A stretch of DNA of 6,121 nt from an uncultured Eubacteriales bacterium (GCA_902766325.1 CACXDF010000166.1:1-6121); one strand, 5' to 3'; positions 1 through 6,121 are shown, counted from the stretch's first letter. Translations and numbers: made by a program. Notes: generated by a model from the letters alone, not told the origin.

Positions 1-267
1 AACACTACTCTGCCCGTGATCGGTATTCCGATCAAGAGCGCAGGGCTCGGAGGACTGGACGCCCTTCTGTCCACCGTACAAATGCCGTCGGGCGTGCCGG
101 TAGCCACGGTCGCCATTGACGGAGGAGTCAATGCGGCCACGCTCGCCGTCCAGATACTGGCGGTCTGCGATAAGACCTTGCAAGAGAAACTGAAAGCCTT
201 CCGCTTATCTAACTCCGAGAAAGTTCTGCAAAAGAACGCTGCCATAGAGGCAAAATACAATCTATAA
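1..267 (+). CDS. purE: PurE, N5-carboxyaminoimidazole ribonucleotide mutase / AIR carboxylase family, C-terminal part (5' truncated by window edge)
   Basis: The reading frame is open from base 1 to the TAA at 265-267 and gives 88 residues. PurE proteins are usually about 160 residues, so roughly the first 70, including the N-terminal substrate loop, lie outside the window. The visible part carries the family core: LPVIGIPIKS, then GGLDALLSTVQMPSGVPVAT, then an NAA-containing helix. The LLS.VQMP segment is typical of class I bacterial PurE, which interconverts N5-CAIR and CAIR in the cytosol; the class II enzyme uses AIR and CO2. The segment after PVATVAI (DGGVNAA) looks about two residues shorter than the common AGAxNAA form, as I recall from clostridial and archaeal PurE. 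No purK is seen here. The GTG at 16 is an internal valine codon (LPVIG), not a start. Family assignment is secure; the class is less so. Confidence 0.93.
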   Translation, partial: NTTLPVIGIPIKSAGLGGLDALLSTVQMPSGVPVATVAIDGGVNAATLAVQILAVCDKTLQEKLKAFRLSNSEKVLQKNAAIEAKYNL

Positions 268-270
268 ACT

Positions 271-304
271 AAATCCGCAGGCAAAAACCGCCTGCGGGTT
301 TTTT
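271..304 (+). terminator. Intrinsic (rho-independent) terminator-like hairpin after purE
   Basis: A perfect 8-bp GC-rich stem, CCGCAGGC (275-282) with GCCTGCGG (290-297), encloses a 7-base loop AAAAACC and is followed by a run of six T (299-304). The stem can extend outward with T274-G298 and three A-T pairs (271-273 with 299-301). It starts 3 bases after the purE stop codon. This is a textbook intrinsic terminator in shape, yet it lies between two genes of the same pathway on the same strand, so it may work as a partial terminator that lowers expression of the genes from purC onward. Efficiency cannot be judged from sequence. Confidence 0.88.
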
Positions 305-353
305 ATTTATCCGCGCCATGCGGGAACATATTATATAAGGAGAAAAAAGAAAA

Positions 354-1064
354 ATGCCCGAAAAGAAAGAACAACTGTACGAAGGGAAAGCCAAAAAGGT
401 TTTTGCCACGGAAGATCCGAACCTCGTTATCGTCTCTTATAAAGACGACGCGACCGCCTTCAACGGCGCTAAAAAAGGCACCATCGTGGGAAAAGGCGTC
501 GTCAATAACCGTATGAGTAACTTCCTTATGGAAAAACTGGAAGCAGAGGGCATCCCCACTCATTACGTAAAAGAATTGTCCGAGCGCGAAACGCTCGTAA
601 AAAAGGTATCCATCGTACCGCTCGAAGTCATCGTCCGTAATATCGCGGCGGGGTCTCTTACGAAGCGTCTCGGCCTTGCCGAAGGAACGCCGATGAAGAG
701 GACCGTCCTCGAATATTGCTATAAGTGCGACGCTCTCGACGACCCGATGGTCAACGAGTATCACATCCTCGCGATGGAGTATTGCACCGAAGACGAATTA
801 AAGACTATTGCAAATATGGCGCTTAAGATCAACGCGTTTTTGGTCAAGTACTTCGCGTCCATCAATGTGGAACTTGTCGACTTCAAGTTGGAATTCGGCA
901 AAACGGCGGACGGACAGATCGTTCTTGCCGACGAGATCTCTCCCGATACCTGCCGTTTCTGGGACGCCACCACGCACGAGAAACTGGATAAAGACCGTTT
1001 CAGAAGAGATATGGGCGGCGTGGAAGACGCTTATAAAGAAATGATGAAAAGAGTTCTTGGCTAA
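354..1064 (+). CDS. purC: PurC, SAICAR synthetase (phosphoribosylaminoimidazole-succinocarboxamide synthase)
   Basis: The cytosolic enzyme joins CAIR and aspartate with ATP to give SAICAR. At 236 residues it has the usual length of single-domain bacterial PurC. Visible motifs are the N-terminal ATP-site strand LYEGKAKKVF (8-17), DDATAFNG (31-38), family signature 1 VPLEVIVRNIAAGS (88-101), signature 2 VDFKLEFG (175-182) and the substrate-site block DEISPDTCRFWD (193-204). All key residues look intact. The ATG at 354 follows AAGGAG at 337-342 with an 11-base A-rich spacer, slightly long but the only sensible site. The gene is 86 bases after purE, with the terminator hairpin between them, and 36 bases before purF. 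It supplies the step after PurE, so the pathway context agrees. Confidence 0.97.
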   Translation: MPEKKEQLYEGKAKKVFATEDPNLVIVSYKDDATAFNGAKKGTIVGKGVVNNRMSNFLMEKLEAEGIPTHYVKELSERETLVKKVSIVPLEVIVRNIAAGSLTKRLGLAEGTPMKRTVLEYCYKCDALDDPMVNEYHILAMEYCTEDELKTIANMALKINAFLVKYFASINVELVDFKLEFGKTADGQIVLADEISPDTCRFWDATTHEKLDKDRFRRDMGGVEDAYKEMMKRVLG

Positions 1065-1089
1065 ATAGGGACATATACGAAAGAGAAAT

Positions 1090-1095
1090 AAGGAG
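1090..1095 (+). promoter_or_regulatory. Ribosome binding site fixing the purF start
   Basis: AAGGAG lies 5 bases before the ATG at 1101. An in-frame TAA at 1089-1091 overlaps this site, so the protein cannot begin further upstream. This matters because it excludes a hidden N-terminal propeptide or an upstream Met-Cys start for the PurF homologue. Confidence 0.85.
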
Positions 1096-1100
1096 TTTTT

Positions 1101-2525
1101 ATGGGAGCATTTTTCGGAGTCGTCTCTAAAAAAGATTGCATAGCGGACGTCTTTTTCGGAACGGACTATCATTCGCATCTCGGCACGAGGTGCGGCGGAG
1201 TGGCGGCCTATGATAAAGAGGTCGGACTTCAAAGAAAAATACATAATTTAGGCAACGCGCCTTTCCGTACCAAGTTCGAGCACGTCTTCAGCGATATGCG
1301 CGGACAATCGGCCATCGGCATCATCAGCGACTATGACCCGCAGCCGCTTATTATCCGTTCTCACCTCGGCGTTTACGCCGTGTGCTTCGTGGGCGTTATC
1401 AATAACGCGGAGGACCTGGTCAAACGGTATCTCGACTACGGAAAAGGTCACTTCGGCGTGGCGACGGGCGGAGCGGTCAACATGACCGAGCTTTTGGCCG
1501 CTCTGATCGACAGCAAAGACAGTTTTACCGAAGGGATAGATTTTGCGCGCAAAGAGATCGAGGGAACGGCGTCCATCCTCGTATTGACCGAGAACGGCGC
1601 TTTGATCGCAGCTCGCGACAAAATGGGGCGCCTGCCCATTCTCGTAGGAAAAGGCGAAGACGGCTATTGCGTCGCGTTCGAGTCCTTTTCTTATCAAAAA
1701 CTCGGATATAAGGAATATAAAGAACTCGGTCCGAACGAGATCGCAGAGATCACTTGCGACGGCGTGAAGACGCTGATGGAACCGGGTAAAGAAATGCGCA
1801 TCTGCTCCTTTTTATGGACTTATTACGGCTATCCGACTTCGACTTACGAAGGCGTCAACGTAGAAGTGATGCGTTGTAAAAACGGCGAGATCCTGGCAGA
1901 TAACGACGCGGAGAAAGGTAACAATAAGGACGTCGATTACGTCTGCGGCGTGCCCGACTCCGGCACTCCTCACGCTATCGGATACGCCAATAAAAGCAAG
2001 ATACCTTTCGCACGGCCTTATATCAAGTACACTCCTACCTGGTCGCGTAGTTTTATGCCGGTCGAACAGGTCGACAGAAACCGCATCGCGAAAATGAAGC
2101 AGATCCCCGTTAAAGAGTTGATCGACGGTAAAAGTTTGCTTTTTGTCGACGACTCCATTGTGCGAGGAACGCAACTCAGAGAAACGGTGGAATTCCTTTG
2201 CGAAAACGGAGCAAAAGCCGTTCATATGCGTTCGGCTTGCCCGCCTATCATGTTCGGGTGCAAATACCTTAACTTTTCTCGCGCGACGAGCGATATGGAA
2301 CTGATTACCCGCCGTGTGATCAAAGAACTGGAAGGGGAAGAGGGCTTTTTGCATCTCGACGAATACAGTGACGCTTCGACCGAACGGGGACAGCGTATGC
2401 GGCAGGTCATCTGCGACAAGTTCGGTTTCGATTCGTTGGAATTTCAGACCATTCAGGGCATGGAAAAGGCCATCGGGATCGATCCGTGCAAACTGTGCAC
2501 CTATTGTTGGAACGGTAAAGAATAA
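1101..2525 (+). CDS. purF: PurF-family amidophosphoribosyltransferase lacking the glutaminase cysteine
   Basis: PurF makes 5-phosphoribosylamine from PRPP and glutamine, the first pathway step. This 474-residue protein has the PurF layout: an Ntn-hydrolase-like domain (about 1-225) and a phosphoribosyltransferase domain (about 235-440). The transferase part is well kept: GVPDSG (283-288), IGYA (293-296), the PRPP loop VDDSIVRGTQ (349-358) and ELITRR-type segments. C235, C387, C466 and C469 match the pattern of the [4Fe-4S] ligands of the Bacillus enzyme, with an extra C463. The N-terminus is Met-Gly-Ala-Phe-Phe-Gly where PurF normally has Met-Cys-Gly-(V/I)-Phe-Gly, so the catalytic cysteine is absent. 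By eye the Arg, Asn and Asp of the glutamine site are also replaced, near I74, V97 and N127/M128. The normally NRYxGRTFI flexible loop reads near YTPTWSRSF (310-318). Homologues with this start occur, from memory, in other Clostridia and Bacteroidetes. It may be ammonia-dependent, may use a partner glutaminase, or may have another role. Tandem stops TAATAA close the gene. Confidence 0.88.
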   Translation: MGAFFGVVSKKDCIADVFFGTDYHSHLGTRCGGVAAYDKEVGLQRKIHNLGNAPFRTKFEHVFSDMRGQSAIGIISDYDPQPLIIRSHLGVYAVCFVGVINNAEDLVKRYLDYGKGHFGVATGGAVNMTELLAALIDSKDSFTEGIDFARKEIEGTASILVLTENGALIAARDKMGRLPILVGKGEDGYCVAFESFSYQKLGYKEYKELGPNEIAEITCDGVKTLMEPGKEMRICSFLWTYYGYPTSTYEGVNVEVMRCKNGEILADNDAEKGNNKDVDYVCGVPDSGTPHAIGYANKSKIPFARPYIKYTPTWSRSFMPVEQVDRNRIAKMKQIPVKELIDGKSLLFVDDSIVRGTQLRETVEFLCENGAKAVHMRSACPPIMFGCKYLNFSRATSDMELITRRVIKELEGEEGFLHLDEYSDASTERGQRMRQVICDKFGFDSLEFQTIQGMEKAIGIDPCKLCTYCWNGKE

Positions 2526-2543
2526 TAAAAGGAGAATAAAAGA

Positions 2544-3578
2544 ATGAAAAGTTTTTCCGAAAGCTATAAAGAAGCGGGCGTCGATATTACGGCGGGATAC
2601 AAGGCCGTAGAACTGATGAAAAAGCATATCGCCCGGACGATGACGGGCGCGGCGGAAGCTATCGGCGGCTTCGGCGGGCTGTTTCCGCTCGACTTGACCG
2701 GGTATACTCATCCCGTGCTCGTATCGGGTACGGACGGGGTCGGCACCAAGCTGAAGATCGCCTTTTTGACCGGCAAAAACGACACCGTAGGTATCGACTG
2801 CGTGGCGATGTGCGTCAACGACGTTATTTGTTGCGGCGCAAAACCCCTGTTCTTCCTTGATTATATTGCCTGCGGAAAGAATTATCCGGAGAAGATCGCC
2901 GATATCGTAGCGGGCGTTGCCGAAGGTTGCGTTCAGTCCGGTTGTGCTTTGATCGGGGGAGAAACGGCCGAAATGCCCGGTTTTTATCCCGTGGACGAAT
3001 ACGACCTGGCCGGTTTTGCGGTGGGTATCGTCGAACGCGATAAAGTGATCGACAAGACCAAAATGAAAGCGGGCGACGTTATGATCGCTTTGCCGTCTTC
3101 CGGCGTTCATTCCAACGGCTTTTCTTTGGTCCGTAAGATATTCGACGTGGAAAATACCGACTTGAACGTCAAGTACGACGTCCTCGGCGGCAAGACGCTC
3201 GGAGAGGCCCTTTTGACGCCCACCGTTATTTACGTCAAGCCCATGCTCGCCCTTTTCGATAAGGTCGAGGTCAAAGGCGTATCGCATATTACCGGCGGCG
3301 GATTCTTTGAGAATATGCCCCGTTCCATTCCGAAAGGTTTGGGCGTTAAGATCAAGAAAGAAGACGTGCGCGTTCTGCCTATCTTCAAATTGTTGCAGGA
3401 AAAAGGCGGCGTGTCCGACCGCGATATGTTCAACACCTTCAATATGGGCGTCGGCATGAGCGTCGTCGTAAGTAATGAAGACGTAGCTACCGCGCTTGCC
3501 ACGCTGAAAGAGCAGGGCGTCGACGCGTACGCGATCGGCGAGATCGTACCTTCCGAAGACGGAGTGATCTTAGAATGA
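2544..3578 (+). CDS. purM: PurM, phosphoribosylformylglycinamidine cyclo-ligase (AIR synthetase)
   Basis: The cytosolic enzyme closes the imidazole ring of FGAM with ATP to give AIR. The length of 344 residues is normal for the family. Visible hallmarks are the N-terminal YKEAGVDI (8-15), the glycine-rich GTDGVGTKLK (62-71), VNDVICCGAKPLFFLDY (91-107), IGGETAEMPGFY (137-148), the SSGVHSNGFSL block (185-195) and ITGGGFFENMPR (249-260), all in the usual order. No key residue is seen to be missing. The ATG follows GGAG (2531-2534) with a 9-base spacer and lies 18 bases after the purF stop. Its TGA stop overlaps the purN start as ATGA, suggesting coupled translation. The substrate FGAM would come from PurL or PurLQS, which is not encoded in the window. 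Confidence 0.97.
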   Translation: MKSFSESYKEAGVDITAGYKAVELMKKHIARTMTGAAEAIGGFGGLFPLDLTGYTHPVLVSGTDGVGTKLKIAFLTGKNDTVGIDCVAMCVNDVICCGAKPLFFLDYIACGKNYPEKIADIVAGVAEGCVQSGCALIGGETAEMPGFYPVDEYDLAGFAVGIVERDKVIDKTKMKAGDVMIALPSSGVHSNGFSLVRKIFDVENTDLNVKYDVLGGKTLGEALLTPTVIYVKPMLALFDKVEVKGVSHITGGGFFENMPRSIPKGLGVKIKKEDVRVLPIFKLLQEKGGVSDRDMFNTFNMGVGMSVVVSNEDVATALATLKEQGVDAYAIGEIVPSEDGVILE

Positions 3579-4186
3579 AGCAGGTCAACATCGCGGTATT
3601 CGTATCCGGAGGCGGGACCAACTTGCAAGCGCTTTTGGACGCGCAGGCAAACGGCTTGATCTCCCACGGAAAAATCGTTTTGGTGCTCGCCAACAGCCGC
3701 GACGCCTATGCGCTCACCCGTGCGAAGAACGCCGGAGTGGAAACGGCGGTCGTCGTCAAGAAGGAAGAGGGCAGTCAAGAAAAGTTCGAAGAAAAGATCC
3801 GCGCCATTCTTGCCGAAAAGAAGATCGATCTGATCGTTCTGGCCGGTTTTTTGGCTATCTTAAGCGAAGATTTTACGTCGCGCTATAATAAACGCATCAT
3901 TAACGTGCACCCGTCGCTCATCCCGTCGTTTTGCGGCAAAGGCTTTTACGGTCTGCGCGTGCACGAAGCGGCGCTTTCCCGCGGGGTGAAGGTCACGGGA
4001 GCTACCGTCCACTTTGTCAACGAGATCCCGGACGGCGGCGAGATCATTATGCAAAAGGCCGTCGAAGTGAAAGACGGGGACACGCCCGAAGTCCTTCAAC
4101 GTCGGGTTATGGAAGAGGCGGAATGGAAGATCCTGCCCGCTTCTTGCGAAAAAGTTTGTAAAAAAATATCGGAGGAATCACTATGA
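3575..4186 (+). CDS. purN: PurN, GAR formyltransferase (10-formyl-tetrahydrofolate dependent)
   Basis: PurN transfers a formyl group from 10-formyl-THF to GAR, the third pathway step. At 203 residues it is typical of bacterial PurN. The N-terminal phosphate loop reads VSGGGTNLQAL (10-20). The folate and catalytic region contains VLAGFLAIL (88-96) and INVHPSLIPSF (109-119). N110 and H112, plus D153 in TGATVHFVNEIPDGGEII (141-158), correspond to the family's catalytic Asn-His-Asp set. The CGKGFYG segment (120-126) resembles clostridial PurN as I recall it. The start overlaps the purM stop by 4 bases (ATGA at 3575-3578), with GGAG at 3561-3564 inside purM. Its own end overlaps the next gene the same way. 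Nothing appears truncated. Confidence 0.96.
   Translation: MKQVNIAVFVSGGGTNLQALLDAQANGLISHGKIVLVLANSRDAYALTRAKNAGVETAVVVKKEEGSQEKFEEKIRAILAEKKIDLIVLAGFLAILSEDFTSRYNKRIINVHPSLIPSFCGKGFYGLRVHEAALSRGVKVTGATVHFVNEIPDGGEIIMQKAVEVKDGDTPEVLQRRVMEEAEWKILPASCEKVCKKISEESL
4171..4175 (+). promoter_or_regulatory. Ribosome binding site for the PurO-like gene, inside the end of purN
   Basis: GGAGG sits 7 bases before the ATG at 4183 and within the last codons of purN. It is one of the strongest such sites in the window and supports the ATG that overlaps the purN stop (ATGA, 4183-4186) as the true start. Confidence 0.8.
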
Positions 4187-4899
4187 ACGTCTACGAAACC
4201 AAATACATCGGCGAATTGATCGCCGGCAATCCTTACGTCGGCCGCGGTATCGTCGCCGGCTTGACCGAGGACGGCAAAAAGGCTTGCGCCGCGTACTTTA
4301 TCATGGGCAGAAGCGCAAACAGCCGCAATCGCATTTTTACCGAAAGAAGCGGCGAAGTCTTTACCGAGCCTTTCGACCCGTCCAAAGTGCAGGACCCCAG
4401 TCTTATCATCTATGCCGCCGTACGCAAAGCCGGTAATAAGTTGATCGTCACAAACGGCGACCAGACCGACACCATTTACGACGGTATCGTCGCCGGAAAG
4501 TGTATGAACCATGCGTTGAAGACCCGTTGCTTCGAGCCCGACGCGCCCAATTTTACACCCAGGATCAGCGCGGTTTTGAACCTCGGAGAGGACTTTACGT
4601 ACCAAATGAGCATTCTTAAGTCGGCGGACGCCGCGGGAACGGCCTGCAACCGTTATCTCTTTTCTTACGAACCTCTACCGGGACTCGGACACTTCATTCA
4701 TACCTACGTTACCGACGGTAATCCCATCCCCACCTTCCGGGGTGAACCGGAACGCGTCGTGATCCCGAACGATATCGACGACTTCACCGCCGATCTCTGG
4801 ACGGGATTGGACGAACAGAACAAGATCTCGCTTTACGTTCGTTATATCGACCTTACTACCGGCGAAGAGCAAAGCAGACTCATCAATAAGAACAAATAA
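4183..4899 (+). CDS. purO: PurO-like IMP cyclohydrolase
   Basis: It is predicted to close the ring of FAICAR to form IMP, the last pathway step. The 238-residue sequence does not resemble the N-terminal cyclohydrolase domain of PurH (MGS-like fold). It matches what I recall of the IMP_cyclohyd family first described as archaeal PurO: an N-terminal YVGRGIVAG strand (18-26), GRSANSRNRIF (42-52), YAAVRKAGNKLIVTNGDQTDTI (77-98; archaeal PurO has a closely similar VVSNGxxTDTI) and FEPDAPNFTPRIS (117-129). No signal peptide or membrane segment is evident, so it should be cytosolic. It overlaps purN by ATGA and is followed 10 bases later by an AICAR transformylase lacking a cyclohydrolase domain, which is the partner needed for the last two steps. 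Context and motifs agree. Activity is inferred from family. Confidence 0.9.
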   Translation: MNVYETKYIGELIAGNPYVGRGIVAGLTEDGKKACAAYFIMGRSANSRNRIFTERSGEVFTEPFDPSKVQDPSLIIYAAVRKAGNKLIVTNGDQTDTIYDGIVAGKCMNHALKTRCFEPDAPNFTPRISAVLNLGEDFTYQMSILKSADAAGTACNRYLFSYEPLPGLGHFIHTYVTDGNPIPTFRGEPERVVIPNDIDDFTADLWTGLDEQNKISLYVRYIDLTTGEEQSRLINKNK

Positions 4900-4909
4900 G
4901 GAGAGCACA

Positions 4910-6097
4910 ATGAAAGAATTCGAATTGAAGTACGGATGTAACCCCAATCAAAAACCGGCGCGTATTTTTATGGAAGACGGGTCGGACCTTCCTATAGAAA
5001 TCCTTTCCGGTCGTCCGGGATATATCAACTTTTTGGACGCTTTTAACTCTTGGCAGCTCGTCAAAGAGATCAAAGAAGCCACGGGGATGTGCGCGGCCAC
5101 TTCCTTCAAGCACGTATCTCCCACCTCGGCGGCGGTCGGCAAGGTCTTGCCGGAAAAATTAAAGAAGGCTTGCTTTGTGGATGATATCGAAGGGTTGGAT
5201 GAATCGCCCCTCGCTTGCGCGTACGCTCGTGCGAGAGGTACGGACAGAATGTCTTCTTTCGGCGACTGGGTCGCTTTGTCGGACAAATGCGACCTGACGA
5301 CGGCAAAGATCATCGCACGCGAAGTCAGCGACGGCGTGATCGCTCCCGGATACAGCGACGAAGCGTTGGCACTTTTGAAAACCAAGCGTAAGGGCAATTA
5401 TAATATCGTCAAGATCGATCCTTCTTACGTTCCGCAAGTCAGAGAACGCAAACAGGTTTTCGGCATCACTTTCGAGCAGGGCAGAAACAACTTTAAGATC
5501 GGCAAAGAACTCTTGACCAATATCGTCACGAAGAACAAAGACTTACCGGAAGATAAGGCGGTCGATATGATCATCGCGCTCATTACCCTCAAGTATACTC
5601 AGTCCAACTCCGTTTGCTTTGCTTTCGACGGACAGGCCATCGGCGTCGGCGCCGGACAACAATCGCGTATCCACTGCACCCGTCTTGCCGCGCAAAAAGC
5701 AGACTTATGGAACCTGAGACAACATGATAAGGTGCTCGGACTGCAATTTTTGCCTACCGTCGGACGTCCCGATAAGAACAACGTCATCGACCTGTATCTG
5801 TCTGACGTGGACAGCGCGGACGTGCTTGCGGACGGCGCTTGGCAGAAGTATTTCTCCGTTCGTCCCGAACCGTTCACCCGCGAAGAAAAGGACGCTTATC
5901 TTGCTACCATCAGCGGCGTTACTTTAGGCAGCGACGCGTTCTTCCCGTTCTCGGACAACATCGAAAAGGCGGCAAAGAGCGGCGTCAGTTACGTTTGCGA
6001 ACCGGGCGGATCGCTTCGCGACGATCTCGTTATCGAAGCTGCCGACCGTCACAATATGGTAATGGCATTTACCGGAATGCGTCTGTTCCACCATTGA
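4910..6097 (+). CDS. purH: Stand-alone AICAR transformylase (PurH C-terminal-type domain)
   Basis: It is predicted to formylate AICAR to FAICAR using 10-formyl-THF. The 395-residue protein corresponds only to the transformylase half of bifunctional PurH (usually about 510-530 residues), and it begins directly with that domain's LKYGCNPNQKPA (6-17). The catalytic Lys-His pair is visible in SFKHVSPTSAAVG (65-77; K67, H68). Further hallmarks are SSFGDWVALS (115-124), KYTQSNS (228-234), DGQAIGVGAGQQSR (240-253), SDAFFPFSDNIEKAA (341-355), EPGGSLRD (364-371) and the C-terminal FTGMRLFHH. The start has AAGGAG at 4898-4903, 6 bases upstream and overlapping the previous stop, so there is no room for a fused N-terminal domain. 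It ends in tandem stops TGATAA. The PurO-like gene immediately upstream supplies the missing cyclohydrolase activity. Confidence 0.95.
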   Translation: MKEFELKYGCNPNQKPARIFMEDGSDLPIEILSGRPGYINFLDAFNSWQLVKEIKEATGMCAATSFKHVSPTSAAVGKVLPEKLKKACFVDDIEGLDESPLACAYARARGTDRMSSFGDWVALSDKCDLTTAKIIAREVSDGVIAPGYSDEALALLKTKRKGNYNIVKIDPSYVPQVRERKQVFGITFEQGRNNFKIGKELLTNIVTKNKDLPEDKAVDMIIALITLKYTQSNSVCFAFDGQAIGVGAGQQSRIHCTRLAAQKADLWNLRQHDKVLGLQFLPTVGRPDKNNVIDLYLSDVDSADVLADGAWQKYFSVRPEPFTREEKDAYLATISGVTLGSDAFFPFSDNIEKAAKSGVSYVCEPGGSLRDDLVIEAADRHNMVMAFTGMRLFHH

Positions 6098-6115
6098 TAA
6101 AAAGGAAGATATAAA

Positions 6116-6121
6116 ATGAGA
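6116..6121 (+). CDS. Start of next operon gene, probably purD (only two codons visible)
   Basis: ATG AGA begins at 6116, with a ribosome binding site AAAGGAAG at 6101-6108, 18 bases after the transformylase stop. This spacing is like that of the other genes, so the operon very probably continues. Met-Arg/Lys is a usual beginning for PurD (GAR synthetase), and purD commonly follows purH-type genes in Firmicutes, but the identity rests on context alone. Confidence 0.5.

Noticed and set aside
16..18. GTG as a start for a short 83-residue gene
   Set aside because: The PurE frame is open to the window edge, and this codon is the internal valine of the conserved LPVIG segment.
275..324. Possible antiterminator pairing of CCGCA (275-279) with TGCGG (319-323), and a small hairpin at 311-323
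   Set aside because: Only 4-5 base pairs each, far weaker than the terminator stem, and no riboswitch-like leader is seen.
306..334. Possible promoter for purC (TTTATC at 306-311, TATTAT at 329-334, 17-base spacer)
   Set aside because: The -35 match is poor, and the implied start near 341 would cut off the ribosome binding site at 337-342. Not reported as a feature.
1101..1118. Missing PurF cysteine as a sequencing error or wrong start
   Set aside because: Both the Cys and the following Gly codon differ (GGA GCA), other glutamine-site residues are also changed, the frame is intact over 474 codons, and an in-frame stop just upstream excludes another start.
1812..3287. A 491-codon open frame on the minus strand across purF and purM
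   Set aside because: It lies antisense to two well-supported genes, shows no recognisable family motif, and its composition (runs of F, H, D and R) is what the reverse of these coding sequences would produce.
3860..4605. Minus-strand open frames over purN and the PurO-like gene
   Set aside because: They are antisense to clear genes with overlapping ATGA junctions, and no family motifs are visible in them.

Overview
The window is part of a de novo purine biosynthesis operon, all on the + strand. It suggests a Firmicutes/Clostridia-type bacterium, probably an uncultured or gut-type lineage. The reasons are the gene order purE-purC-purF-purM-purN followed by separate IMP cyclohydrolase and AICAR transformylase genes, strong AGGAG-type ribosome binding sites, and moderate GC content judged by eye. 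The taxonomic call is inference; no rRNA or other marker gene is present.

Layout: bases 1-267 are the 3' end of purE (N5-CAIR mutase / AIR carboxylase family), followed by a strong intrinsic-terminator-like hairpin at 271-304. A short gap without a convincing promoter leads to purC (354-1064, SAICAR synthetase). Then come a purF homologue (1101-2525), purM (2544-3578, AIR synthetase), purN (3575-4186, GAR transformylase), a PurO-like IMP cyclohydrolase (4183-4899), a stand-alone AICAR transformylase (4910-6097; the C-terminal half of ordinary PurH), and the first two codons of another gene at 6116, probably purD. Gaps between genes from purC onward are at most 36 bases, and purM/purN and purN/purO overlap by ATGA, so this is one tightly packed transcription unit. 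No gene-free stretch exceeds about 90 bases.

How the genes work together: the PurF homologue would make phosphoribosylamine from PRPP, PurD (presumably next) would make GAR, PurN formylates GAR, PurM closes the imidazole ring, PurE carboxylates, PurC adds aspartate, and the last two complete genes formylate AICAR and close the ring to IMP. PurL/PurQ/PurS (FGAM synthase), PurB and PurK are not in the window.

The most notable observation is that the PurF homologue has no N-terminal catalytic cysteine (it begins Met-Gly-Ala-Phe-Phe-Gly), and the other glutamine-site residues also appear replaced. Its PRPP-binding loop and iron-sulfur-type cysteines are kept. It is therefore predicted to be unable to use glutamine in the normal way. 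The second notable point is that the usual bifunctional PurH is split, with the cyclohydrolase half replaced by an unrelated archaeal-type PurO-like protein. The third is the terminator inside the operon.
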